Below are positions 21,180 to 31,887 of a DNA stretch of 64,000 nucleotides, piece after piece; the first letter of the stretch is position 1; each line of letters opens with the position of its first letter. This DNA comes from Morchella semilibera. Taxonomy: Eukaryota > Ascomycota > Pezizomycetes > Pezizales > Morchellaceae. The DNA is taken from contig WBVU01000019.1 in the NCBI GenBank assembly GCA_009192285.1, forward strand, positions 1-64,000, read 5' to 3'. The notes beneath the pieces were generated by a model, which had not been told where the DNA came from, ran no database searches, and saw nothing but the letters and a program-made list of their open reading frames with translations. A program made the translations under genes and the position numbers.

Positions 21180-22500
21180 GAAGGTGTTACATCCTTCTAA
21201 CCTGTAAATAGAAGTTGGCTTTAGCAAGTAAGGGCCAGTTAGTGGCAACGTCCTTAGGCGCCGTGATGATTGTATCCTAAGTCGATCCGAGAGTAAACTT
21301 AAAGAGGGCGTAATCAAGGCCACTAAAGAGGTATTCCTCTCCGCCGTCTATATCAGATAGAATAGTTTCACGTAAATCACGCGGCCTTTAGATGCGGCCA
21401 GTTATCAGCGGTCCTTTTGGGTCCATAAATAAACTGGTCCATATTCTTGCCATCGGTCTTACGAGGGCGTACTCAGTTCCTCTAAAGAAATACGCTTCGT
21501 CCTCCACAGTGCTCAGCAGAATGGCGCCCACAATATCAAATCCAGCCGCTTTTAAGGATGGCCAGCTTTCCTTAATGCAACTAGCCTTACCTAGGGGCGG
21601 GTCTACAACGGTCTTCGGCTGGGTCTCGATCATCGAAATCTGTACGCACTGAGTCCCACTGGGGGGAAGGGGGCCCAGTCTTGCCCCTGTGTGACCGGAA
21701 CGGGTATCACCGTGTCAATTGTAAAACCTGCATTGCGCAATGGAATCCATTTGTGCGTGGTCTGGTGTTCTCCTGGCCCGTTCGCGAGCCCGACGTAGCT
21801 CTCTTCCTTTGTTCCTCTTTGCTATTACCGCTTTCATATTCATACGAATAAGCGGCGATAGGCACAGGAGCGGCCGCGGACAAAGGAGCCACTATGGTCA
21901 AGCTAGCTATGGTAGGATGGAGCGTGGGGCCGCTCTGCTGTCGGGGAGTTTAAACCTGTAGAGTGGCACTTGGTCTGTGTTCACTGGAACGAAACGCTGT
22001 GGTACTTTGAAGAGGGGGGTTCCTAGATGGTCTGGGTTGGCTGTAATGTCAAAGAGCGGGTTTTGGTTGTTTTTGGCTTGCAGCCGGTAACGGACCGACG
22101 CAGACTGCGGGGTAACTCTGGCTTGATGCCGCCGACGAAAGCAGTTTCATTCTCTTTGAGGCGCAAGTGATCATCCAGGCTTTTGTTAACGTGTATATCC
22201 CCAAGCGCGTGTATTTCGTACAGGTAGGCGGTGTGCAGTTTCATGTTCTCTGGGTACCCAAGAGGGGTCTCGTCGTTTTCTGAGCCGTAGGTGAATCGCG
22301 TAGTCGAGAAGAAGATGGGAATCTGCCAAGGTCAAGGAACGTTTTCAGATCCTCGGCAAGGAGTGGTAGGGTGGACGGTGGTAAGCTGGGCTATAGTTTC
22401 AATCGCTTCAGGGTCGCAGAAAAAAGGGATCTCAGAAGCGCTCCACCGTCGAAGAGCGTGGTGGGATCGCACATTATGGATTATCCGTGGCAGGTAATGA
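21180..22500 (-). pseudogene. Hemopexin-like protein pseudogene 1
   Basis: On the minus strand a coherent but broken frame encodes at least two hemopexin-type blades: ESWPSLKAAGFDIVGA, then EAYFFRGTEYALV and GPLITGRI, then after a stop EEYLFSGLDYALFKF, TAPKDVATNWPLLAKANF. These show the repeat pattern W-P-x-L, G/A-F-x-x-(V/I)-D/G-A, Y-x-F-x-G-x-x-Y and G-P-x-x-I. Upstream (22500-21930) a further open stretch (including YENMKLHTAYLYEIHALGD-like and VPLYRFKLPDS words) has one TGA and one frameshift and is not identified. Stops at about 21389 and 21270 and the frameshifts make it non-functional. Hemopexin-fold proteins of fungi are mostly uncharacterised; no ligand can be inferred. A related broken copy lies at 31888-32509. 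Confidence 0.62.
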
Positions 22501-22529
22501 GAGCACCAGTGGATATGGCATGGATATGG

Positions 22530-22712
22530 AGTTCGAGAACATCAGCGGCTATTATTTATATCGTTAGTATGCCAAGAAATAAAACCGTGGGTTAAACGGT
22601 TAAACCGATTCAAGTTATCAGGATAAATACATGTAGTTGAGCGCCTTGATCTAGTGGTCGGTCCAGCCCCGCCCTATCCCCCAACCGGTTCCTACAGCTG
22701 GAAGCACTGCCT
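22530..22712. mobile_element. Partial copy of the 33303-33662 MITE
   Basis: From TATGCCAAGAAATAAAACCG onward this stretch aligns with 33510-33662: TTGATCTAGTGGTCGG versus TTGATTTAGTGGTCGG, and CAACCGGTTCCTACAGCTGG versus CAACCGGTACGGTTTCTACC. Differences are mostly transitions. The left half of the element is missing here. Confidence 0.65.
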
Positions 22713-22719
22713 AGAAGCC

Positions 22720-24530
22720 TCTACCCATGCTACACAGCTATATCCAGTGAGTTCCAAGGACGTCAATGGGCCATGGGTTGAGATCGGCCGCTTGGGTGAT
22801 TTTTAATTTTGGGGGGCCAGGCCTGACCCCAGATTATATTTGATGGGCCGGGCCAGGCGGAGGCCAACATTTACCCGGGGCTAAATGGGTAGGCCTGGGC
22901 CTGGGCCATCTTGGGCTATAATTCTCTATCCTGCGCTATCTAGCTTGGGTCAGACTATGCCTAGTGTATAGGACTTACAGTCCAAATTATGAATATGTAC
23001 CTGTTACCCCACCTTAAATCGTAAGTCATTGATCCATATGAGATCCCCCTAATCCTCTATAGTCCAATCCTTCCTCTCTCGATAACATTGAAGCTTTTAA
23101 GAATATAGCACATGATTGGGCAATTCCAAGGAAATTACTAAGAGAAAGTTTCCATATCCCGGTAGCGACATATGCTAACGCCAATAAAACATGTGCTAGT
23201 ATAATTAGTATTAGCAGTCCCATATGGCCACAGACATATTACAGGTGAATGCGGGAGGGTAAGAAATATTAATACTGAAGTGTTTTCAGGTTTTTTGAGC
23301 CATCTGCTTTACTATTTCCGCATTTTTGAATTCTCTTCTCCTTTCTTCTGCCCCTACCCGCCACACATGGTCTCAAAAAGAACAGTTTCAAATTCGGGTA
23401 GAACATGCAAACAGGTACAGCAATGGTTCGCAGACAATGATGTGGGGAAGAGTTTTTCGGCAATGTTGAATTAGCTTGGTATAGGTCAGGGACCCAGTTG
23501 CGGTATCGGAATCAGATTGACTAGAAATTGAAGCCGCAGAGGTTGTTTGGGGCGTAGGCTGTGCAAGCTTCTGAGGCTAGTGTTAGTTAGGGATTATGCT
23601 TGGATGCTTGAGTATACTCGAATTGCTTTGAGCTTGCTTAGTCTGGAGGCACCAGTTAAGCACTCGGCCTTTGACCGAGGACGGAGGCATAATGGAGCGC
23701 AGAAAATCCTTTAAATTGTAGTTCAGGCCGGTGGTAGGGAATCGTGCAGGTGGTACTGATTTAGATACGAGTGTCTTAAAGTCTAGGGTCTGTGGATCCC
23801 TAGGAGGGTGGTCTACAAACATTCAACTTTAGAAGGTAGTTGGCTCTCTCAGGATTGGTTTAGAAGCTTTCAGACTGGTCCGAAAGGCTTCAGAATATCC
23901 ACGGGATGTTCACTATATACGCAACAAAATTATCTACTATTGTTGGCCTGTACTGTTATAAACCACAGGCAATCTTGGGGACGTGGTAGAGGTTTGACGA
24001 GCCCGCGTTTCCAAGGTGAGACCATGCCCGTTGAGCCCACACTGGATACCTAGATTACCGATGCAAGAAATCTTTCATGCTCGCAATAGGACCTGAGAGA
24101 TTAATGATTTTTCTATATACCCCTGAGGACGAGACAACAAGACTTGTTTTGATCGGTGAGATGACACTGGGACATTTGCCCAACACTGTATGGATCAGTG
24201 ATTTGGTATAAGAAATGATTAATGAACGGTCTGGTCTATGTTTTTCCTGATATCGGGGATGATAAATGTAAGGCATAAACCATATCTATACTAGGGCTAC
24301 AGCAAACCTGACCATGTTTCCTTTGCCACTTTGGTAGTCAGGATTGCAGATGTTCAAACATTGAATCATTTACTTTATGATTGTCAGCGGTAATGCATCG
24401 AATATTCTCTTCAATACCAAATTCTTGTAGGCATCGCTGGAGAATAGGACAAATATTTACTCAGGCATTGCTATCTCTCTCCAGGTGTTGCTATATCTTG
24501 TCAGGCCCTCCGGTAACCTCTGAAGATTGA
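22720..24530. other. No gene supported; GGCCTGGGCC-rich hAT-like remnant
   Basis: About 22815-22920 is rich in GGGCC/GGCCTGGGCC words, resembling the interior of the hAT MITE at 8625-9003, but no ends can be set. The rest carries short frames without recognisable domains. Confidence 0.35.
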
Positions 24531-24539
24531 GTCCGCCTA

Positions 24540-25440
24540 CCGAGCGCCCGGAGCACCTGGCGGAAGCCCCAAAGCTTGCTGATGTGGTAGGATATCACTG
24601 GTAATGAATAGAACGTTAAGGATCCATCTAATAGGGATCCACATTCCTGCCTTTAGGGCAGTTTCGTCGATCTTGTCAGGATCAAGGTGAGATGCTGTAG
24701 CGGAAAACTTAGACTTGAGAGTTAATTTTACCCTCCTGCCTAATTCTCCTTCACTGTCACTTTCATCTCCTGTGGTCATCCCTTTATAATAGTTGGTGTC
24801 AAATACTTTTCGTTGTGTTCAGTTGGTGGCCAAAGTAACCAGATTTTTTCCATACTTCTCACTCTAATACATACTGTATCTTGCCCATAATAAATATGAA
24901 CATCAACAAATGAGTAAATTGAACTAATGTTGTATTCAGTATATCCTACTCTTTCGTCTCCAAATTCCTCGAACACTGAAGTGTATATTTCAAACTTATC
25001 AGGTTCCTCTGATTAAACATTCACAACATATTTCGTATCCCTTATACTGTGATCCTTGATGCATAATTGTTAAATAATCTTCCTCTAAAGAATACAGAAA
25101 TACTTTGGGCCTTATAGGAGCCCAAAAGTATGTTAAATTGATTTGAGATTCAGAAGAAGGTTTGATCTTTCAAAAATCATAGGGTTCAAATATCAATAGC
25201 TCGTTCTTAAATGACTTTGCTTATCAACCCTCTCTAACACATTTAACTGAGTTGCCTTAACAGCACAAATTGTCAATATATTTGTGGTATCGTAGTAAAC
25301 ATCTTGATTCCTAATAACACCTTTCCAGAGAATATCCACCACTTTATCATATTTATATTTGCATATCTGACTATACCTTCCTCTGTAACCTTCTAGATCT
25401 GAGATTGGTATGACATATTCACAAGCATACCTTTTTTAGG
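24540..25440 (-). pseudogene. JmjC-domain-like pseudogene
   Basis: The minus strand reads SFVDVHIYYGQDTVCIR, then VRSMEKIWLLWPPTEHNEKYL, then one frame shift later ALKAGMWIPIRWILNVLFITSD. This matches the JmjC layout: the H-x-D iron-binding pair followed by W/R-GxKxFxxxPP-T-x-x-N, and a downstream G-x-x-x-(F/Y)-I-P-x-x-W-I-H-A-V. Here the metal-binding Asp is Tyr (HIYY) and the downstream His is Leu (WILNV), so catalytic demethylase or hydroxylase chemistry is lost. Upstream, 25430-25200 has another coding-like stretch (VVDILWKGVIRNQDVYYD) of unknown type, separated by stops. A shorter relative lies at 28431-28557. JmjC proteins are often multiplied in repeat-rich fungal genomes, which fits. 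Confidence 0.55.
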
Positions 25441-25531
25441 ATAGTTACGTTTTCCTACAGCTCTCTCTCTATCTTCCTCTTCCTATATGTTTTGAGGCAC
25501 TCACGATACTTATTATTTTTCAGCTCTTTGC

Positions 25532-25741
25532 TTGTCTCTAGGAAAATACAGACATGAATTAGTGGAGAAGGATGAGGTTGATATAGGTATAGCTAAAGTC
25601 CGTATGACTGGGAAGTGTAAATTGATAGAGAAGTATCGGATTGATGTAGGTATGAGTGAAGTGTATATGAGTGGGAGCCGTGATGTGAAGGATCATGGAT
25701 TTGATGATGGTATGGGTAGAGGGCGTACAACTGGAAGCTGA
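25532..25741 (+). repeat. Coding-like tandem repeat, about 66 bp units
   Basis: Three diverged units around GATGTAGGTATGAGTGAAG-like words give a short open frame with repeated (I/V)D(I/V)GM-x2-V-x-M-(T/S)G. A CTTGTCTCTAG acceptor-like site precedes it (ends at 25540). It lies directly before the left arm of the large inverted repeat. Unidentified. Confidence 0.4.
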
Positions 25742-25779
25742 AGATTGGTTGAGACTAGAAAACGTAGAGTTTATATAGG

Positions 25780-26430
25780 TATGTGTGATGGAGTGACCCG
25801 ACGCAAAGAGGAAGATGACAATAATGACGCAGAAGGACCCGAGGGGCACAGTCTAGCGATGAAGCGACCGATGAAGACAAAGGTAACACCGGGCAGGCAC
25901 AAGCACAGGCACCGGCGAAGACAAAGGCAAGGGCAAGGGCACAAAAGCACAGAGCAGGGAGAGTGAGGACCAGATGGACCTCAACGGGAACGATGAAGGA
26001 TGCGATGAGTTTCCTCTCGTCGGAGTATCACGTGTTTGGTATGAGAGGCTATGGCTTAGACATAGGAGTAGATTCCTATATACCGAGATGACAGGAAGAC
26101 GAGACAGAGAGGAAAGAAAGAAAGAACTAAAGAAAACATCTAACCCCGCTATTTAACACTACTCTTCCACCAGTCCGCTATGACTCAAACATCAGTTTAT
26201 AGAAACCCACAGAAACCCGTCGCATTCACACCTCGTATTCCTCCCCACCATCTCCGTTATTTATATTACAAATCCATCACGCCATCGAACCTCCCAGAAC
26301 CTAATGACGACAACTTTCCTCAGCACACCCTCCTTCTCGCTTAGCCATTCCTAAACAATCACAACAGTGCTTCGACTACCGAACCCTCGGGACCAATGCC
26401 AAGACGCCGGGACAGTATGATTGAAGTGTG
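25780..26430 (+). mobile_element. Left arm of a tail-to-tail inverted repeat pair
   Basis: This arm corresponds, inverted, to 28005-26765. Shared coding-like words are CDGVTRRKEEDDN, DAEGPE and the 60-codon ending MDLN...RSRFLYTE(M/I)TGRRDRE...AI followed by a stop (26156 here, 27137 in the partner). After the stop, both arms continue with matching sequence such as CCATCACGCCATCGAACCTC and CCTCCCCACCATCTCCG. Relative to the right arm, about 550 bp are missing between the two coding blocks. The encoded protein is acidic and low-complexity. I do not recognise the family. Confidence 0.7.
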
Positions 26431-26764
26431 AGGGCATGACCAAATAAGTAAGAACTGCTAGATGATTGGCTGTTGTGCTGCCCTATTGATTTACCATCTG
26501 CTAGGGGAGTTGATTGATATATTATTGCCATTGAATTTTCTATGACTAACAAATCGATTATCTACCTGGTAGTTGTGCGCAGTGCTTTTTGTTATTCTGC
26601 CTGAAGTCAGTAGAGCAATCAAGTTGTCCTCTTAGAGATACTCTAGAACCCAACACTGCAATGGAGGCAAGAGCAAGGTTCGAGAGTACCAGAGAAGGAA
26701 TATTGGACAAACTATGCAACTATTAAGCCGAGTGGCATAATATACAGTTATACGTTATAGTAGT

Positions 26765-28005
26765 TGAATATATGTTGTCTTTATTATCAGAAGCTTGACG
26801 ATATTGTCCCGGCGCCTTGGCATCTGTTCCGATAGTTCGGTAGGCGATGCATGGTTGTGGTTGTTAGGGAAATGTTAAGCGAGAGCGGGGATCGCGAAGT
26901 GGAGGTTGTCGTCATTGAATTCTAGGAGGTTCGATGGCGTGATGGATTGGTAATGTAGAATAGCGGAGATGGTGGGGAGGATTACGAGGTGTGGTAGCGA
27001 TAGGTTTCTATGAGATTCTATAAGCGAAAGTGTGAGTTATAGCGGACTAGTGGAGGAGGTGTTTTTTTTTTTTTTTGTTTACATCAGTAATCGTATCCAG
27101 CCAATGAGGCTATGACGATATAGTGGAGGAGGTGTGTTAAATAGCGGGGATAGAAGTTTTCCTTAGTTCTTTCTTTCTTTTCTCTCTGTCTCGTCTTCCT
27201 GTTATCTCGGTATATAGGAATCTACTCCTATTTCTAAGCCATAGCTCTTTGTACTGAAAACTAGGTCCTCTCGAAGGAGGACACCCATAGTATCTTTTAT
27301 TATTCTCGTTGAGGTCCATCTGGTCCTCACTTTCTCTGCCCTGTGTTCTTGTGCCTTTGTCCTTGTCTTTGCCTTTGTATCATGGCTCCGCCTGCTGTAC
27401 CCCGCTTTCCGCCAAGACGTCTTCGGAACAGGGTTGTTGGATAGTATCGGTTGATGTCGGAAGTAGAATGATGGATCGGGAAGGAGTTCGGGTGATAGAA
27501 TGTAAGCGCTAGGAAGGATGGGGTAGTATCGGGCTAGAGGTATGGATATGAGGAATAGTATGGGTGGTACGGGAGTGGGGGAGGTTCTATGGGATTCTAT
27601 GGTTATGAGTCAGCGGTGTGACGGGGAAGTTGTATATATAGTGTTTATTCTTTCCTATGTTTCCACCTCTCCAGGCAACGTCTTCTTCCTGTTAGCAATA
27701 CATTACTTTGGCTTCGGCCCTTCTGTCCTTGTCCTGTATTTTGGACCTGAACCTGAACCTGAACCTGAACCTGAACCTGAACCTGCCCCGCCTCTGGTAT
27801 ATCCCGAGCCGATCCCGTTTCTGTTCCGAACTCCCCACCCTGCCCCGTTGGACTTTGCCTTTGCCGGTGCCTGTGCTTGTGCCTGCTCGGTGTTGCCTTT
27901 GTCTTCGTCGGTCCCCTCGTCGCTTTGGCTGTGCTCCTCGGGTCCTTCTGCGTCATCATTGTCATCTTCTTCTTTGCATCGGGTTACTCCGTCACAGATA
28001 TTCTC
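26765..28005 (-). mobile_element. Right arm of the inverted repeat pair (longer copy)
   Basis: The longer copy on the minus strand. It encodes an acidic stretch (RCKEEDDNDDAEGPEEHSQS), a GAG-rich linker, a Ser-Gly repeat from a hexanucleotide array (CCTGAA on the plus strand, about 27747-27784) and ends in the same 60-codon block as the left arm. Arms face each other tail to tail with a loop of roughly 335 bp (26430-26765), so the locus is a 2.2 kb imperfect palindrome. A 58-bp insertion with target duplication sits in this arm at 27063-27120. Confidence 0.7.
27048..27135 (-). mobile_element. 58-bp retroposon tail with 15-bp target duplication
   Basis: TAGTGGAGGAGGTGT occurs at 27048-27062 and again at 27121-27135. 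The inserted 58 bp (27063-27120) read on the minus strand end in GATGTAAAC followed by about 14 A. The partner arm of the inverted repeat lacks this insert, which proves insertion. Confidence 0.85.
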
Positions 28006-28430
28006 CAACGCGATAAGTCCTATATACGCACTATGTATCAGAAACTGTCAGATGTACACATTTCCAAATATACAACAAAAACAGTTAAAATTAACCTATT
28101 GTAATTCAAGAAGAGGGTGGGAATAGGGGTGATGAAATTGGCACTGTCAATGAAATTTATCTATCAGCCGGTAGACAACAAAATGAAGTAGCAGGGGTTT
28201 AGCAATAATTAAAAAACAAAAGCAAACATCAGGTAAATCTGTTCCACATAAACATAATACCGCCAATTTGGAGTTTGAGAAGGAGCGTTTTATGTATGAA
28301 AAGGAAAGAGGTTATACGCAAATTTGATTATAAACCCTAACTAAGGCATTGCTATCTTTCGCCAGAAGCACTTGCGGTGATCTTCGGGGATGGAATTTGT
28401 CTAACGAGCACTCTGAGAGCCCTGAGCACC

Positions 28431-28557
28431 TTAAAAACCTGATGGAAGCCCCAATGTTTGCTGATGTAATGTGGAGGAACGATGTTTTTTATATGTCAGA
28501 ACCATGTGACCGCTTAAAGTATATGCTGAATATCCAATTAAATACTCACCGGGTAAG
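28431..28557 (-). pseudogene. Short JmjC-family remnant
   Basis: The minus strand ends HQQTLGLPSGF and a stop; the pseudogene at 24540-25440 ends HQQALGLPPGA. At DNA level CCCCAA(A/T)G(C/T)TTGCTGATGT is shared. Upstream similarity is weak (PGEYLIGYSAYTLSGHM). Only the 3' end is preserved. Confidence 0.4.
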
Positions 28558-28606
28558 AAGTACTGATCAGGGTATAGAGATTACATCAGCAAGACCTCAT
28601 TTGTCT

Positions 28607-28700
28607 CCTGATGTCTCCTGAGCCTCAAGAGACTCAAAAAATGTCCAGGGATCTCAGGAGAGTCTCAGGAGACCCGGGAAACTGTTGGGAGACTCCAGTC
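28607..28700. repeat. Cluster of CTCAGGAGAC words
   Basis: CTCAGGAGA, GGGAGACTC and their inverted forms TCTCCTGAG recur about seven times in 94 bp. Small degenerate satellite. Confidence 0.5.
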
Positions 28701-28819
28701 ACAAGTTGAGCTTGCTGATGTATCAAAGACACGAGCATCATGCACTACTGAAATATCTCCAGCTCGTATATATAAAATCCTTCTCCTATCGTTGCAGACT
28801 ATTATAGCGTTGGTGGCAT

Positions 28820-29135
28820 TTGCTAGGATCCAGATTTAATGAACAAAAGTGAGGAAACCAAAGAGGATGATGGAGGAACAAACCGAGTCCCAGCTGGTTT
28901 TAAATGGAAATGACCCACACCATGCTAAAACTCGGATTTACTGAACTGAAGCGAGGAGAATAGAGGGGGCGATGGAGGAACAAACCAAGTCCTATATAGC
29001 TGTTATTCAGTTGAAATAACCTACACCATGCTAGGACTCAGATTTACTGAACAAAAGTGAGAAAAATGAAGAAGATGATGGAGAAACAAACCAAGTCCCA
29101 ACTGGTATTAAGTAGAAATAAACCACACCGTAATG
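28820..29135 (+). repeat. Three-copy tandem repeat, about 104 bp
   Basis: GATTTA(A/C)TGAAC starts at 28833, 28935 and 29041. Each unit continues with AGTGAG, GATGGAG(G/A)AACAAACC(G/A)AGTCC and ACC(T)ACACC. Unit differences are mainly transitions. Confidence 0.75.
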
Positions 29136-29298
29136 GGAAGGATGGGTGCTAAGGGGCGTAAAAGGAGGTGGAGCTGGTGGCGGGGGACACAAGAAGGGTT
29201 GAAGACTAGAATATATGGTATAGTGGCTTATTTGTTTCCCTTGCGCAAGGGCCAGACCAAGCTCCTGAGCCAAACTAGTCCCGTTGGCTTCAAAACAG

Positions 29299-30116
29299 GG
29301 TGAGATTACACCTTTTTTTTTTTTTTTTAATCATTTGAATTTTAGTTTAAGGGTACAAAATCATCGCATAAAATTAAAAACTATGGCGTAAAAAAACCCC
29401 TGTGCCCCTCCAAAAAATAAATGACAGCCGAACCCGAGGTATAGAAACTATGGTATGCTCCCAACCGTACCGTACTCTTACGAGTTCCACTTTCAAGGCA
29501 GACGCCAAGAGCCCAGCCCCTCCAGAGAAAAGTAAAAGGAAAAAAGAAAAGAAGTAAATGCAAAGACAAAAGAAAACCAAGCCAAAAAGCCCCTTAATTG
29601 AGCAAATGGCAAACATTGCGGCTGTTTGTAGAAGTGCCCCCAAGGAGAAAAACCCTCAAAAGCGGGGTAATTGCTTGGCAAGCCGGTGATGTGGTTTGGA
29701 TGCTAGATTTACTTGTTTATACAGTCTCTCCAGCTGACTATGGATGACTTTCTGATGAGGACAAGCTGCCCAGGACGGTGAGGGTGGGCCCGGTTGCAAT
29801 CCAAAAGGAAGGGGTCCACGGAATTGCGAGCTTCTGAGCAAAAGAGTAGAGGAGCCCGTGGGAGTGAGGGTGTGTTATGGAAAACCCGGAGGAGAGGAGA
29901 GAGAAAAGGGCATCCCTAAGAGTAGGAGACATCTCTTGTGGGTGTGTACAGAGGAGAGCTGTTCGTTGGGATGTGAGAAGATTTTGACAGTTCTTAAAGA
30001 CAATGAAGCCTAAGAAAAAAGTCGGGGTTGTGGGGCGATCCTCCCTATTCTCAAGTCTTGGTGGTGTTGAGAACAAGGTTGAAGAAAGGAAGAAGGATGG
30101 TGAGATTACACCTTTG
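29299..30116 (-). mobile_element. Poly(A)-tailed retroposed insertion with 17-bp target duplication
   Basis: GGTGAGATTACACCTTT occurs at 29299-29315 and 30100-30116. The intervening 784 bp begins on the plus strand with about 17 T, i.e. a poly(A) tail at the 3' end of a minus-strand insert. Read on the minus strand, the insert has two modest open frames (30184-29738 crosses the 5' boundary; 29643-29374 has a hydrophobic segment GLFGLVFFCLCIYFFSFFLL) and a 3' end TTTGTACCCTTAAAC close to the tail. The latter resembles the LINE 3' end at about 2615. So it is either a 5'-truncated LINE or a retrocopy of a cellular mRNA; the sequence alone does not decide. Confidence 0.75.
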
Positions 30117-30119
30117 CTC

Positions 30120-31880
30120 ATATATAATATATAACGCTCGCAGCCCTCCCTAAGCTTTGGTATAGATCCAAACGGCCTACGCACCTACGGAGGCATTGGA
30201 GTTTAGCTATCATTATACACGCTCTAGACGTGGGGCAACCATCGCGACAAGTCCTCTATTCCGTTGATCGAGCTGATCTCGGGTTAGTCGGTTGCGCGGC
30301 TAGTTCATCAAGTTTAACGGAGAGGGCGACCTATCTAAAAAGCCTTATCGGTTGGGTGGTCTATATATATAGGTTGTTGTTCAAGGCGCAGGCATAGACC
30401 ACACCTGCCTGCTAAGATCTTCCTCAATATGAGGAAAGCTGATACACATATGCCCATATAATATTAATTGGCGCCTACGAATAACAATCATAATAACGGT
30501 CCAAGAGCTCGTCTCGTCTTGTGGTAATCCATACTACGATCCACTAATAGATATGCACGACTATGTGTTGAACCCTAATAAGGGTAGATATATATAGGTG
30601 GAAAAGAACCTAGAAGATAGTTGTCTGTTAAAGAAGGACTACACCTAGTCGAGATGAGGGGTCAGATCAGCTAGAGCCTCCCCCCTTCATCACCGATACC
30701 AGTAACTATTGCTCAACCTCTGGTATTACCTCATGTTTCATCCTGTTAGTGCTATTAAAAACGACAATATTACTTCATCCTACGCCGTAGCTCGAGCTGG
30801 TAAATATTACATAGTGGAGCCTCTCATCCTTCTAATACCCTAAAGCTTGACCCAATTCATTGAGGTACTCCTTTTCGCCCTACCCAGGTGAAGAGCCCTG
30901 AGGTTGAAAAGCCTACACTGAGACTACTTCTGAAGTGCAAGTCAAGGTAGGCTTGACACATGCATATCCACCTTCGCTGTAATGACGGTTAGGAATGTAC
31001 CAAACTATTACATATCCATCTTCGCTGTAATGATGGTTAGGAATGTACCAAACTATTGTTCCCACCTTCTAGGCGTATACATGTTTCCACTCAAGTACTA
31101 ACAATACTCAACGCCCAGGCTCCTTTAACGTATGTACCCTATATGTATGTGTGAGTAGCAACAAAGATTTCAACGCGTATTTTGTAGTTGCTTTCAGCCC
31201 TATGGAAATATAACAACAGTAGTAAAAGACAAATGCTAATTATGTATATTTATAACAGTACAAGCACAGAGGTCATTCGCAACAACCCGAACGATAATTA
31301 TAAAATATAATTTAGACCGCCCAATCACTACAGAAAGGTTTATCCAGTCGCTATGTCATCTGAGCCGTCCAAAGACAACACCCTCCTCCTCTTCCCGCCC
31401 CCTTACCAAGGCAAAACAAGAACCGTATCCCTTTAAAATAGCACCACCCGCCTTCAGCAAAGAAAAGAACAGGCAAAGGGACCCCACCCAATCTCACCCC
31501 TTCCAAGTCCCAAACACTCTGAGCTCGTCTGCATATTAGCTGCATTTCCTGCTGTTTTGGTCCCTAACACACTCCTCGCAATTCATGTTACAATCTGCAC
31601 CCTTATTTTTAACAGTATGAAGATATTAGCACGTGCTTAGACCTTCCGGTAAGTCCTCCCGGTCTCCTGCCTCAGTTGTTCTTATCTTGGTGTTGGTACA
31701 TACGGAGACTCTTAAACCCCCTATAAGTGCAGATCAAGGGATCATAGATACTGGGCACAAACAGCCTTATTGTTACTCATTCACTCCGCCTTTTCAATAC
31801 GACCTCGACCAATAACCCCTGTGGCCATGTAATCATTATATTACCCCCCACTAGAGGTTGATCCGGTACCCCCCCCCCCC
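30120..31880. other. No gene supported; one tandem duplication
   Basis: A perfect-period 48-bp duplication (30963-31010 and 31011-31057) differs by only two C/T transitions. No convincing gene or mobile-element end elsewhere. Confidence 0.5.
30963..31057 (+). repeat. Recent 48-bp tandem duplication
   Basis: Both units run CATATCCA(C/T)C TTCGCTGTAATGA to ACCAAACTATT. Two transitions only, so it is recent. Confidence 0.85.
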
Positions 31881-31887
31881 CCAATGC

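Noticed and set aside
21740-21961. Plus-strand frame with Cys-rich start (CDRNGYHRVNCKTC in one frame)
   Set aside because: Interrupted by stops and overlapping the hemopexin-like pseudogene; could not be tied to a zinc-knuckle family.
27542-28126. 194-codon plus-strand frame with Pro-Glu repeats
   Set aside because: Produced by a CCTGAA hexanucleotide array antisense to the acidic-protein repeat; the minus strand matches the partner arm.
29738-30184. 148-codon minus-strand frame as a host gene
   Set aside because: It crosses the insertion boundary with the target duplication, so the frame is a chimera of flank and insert.
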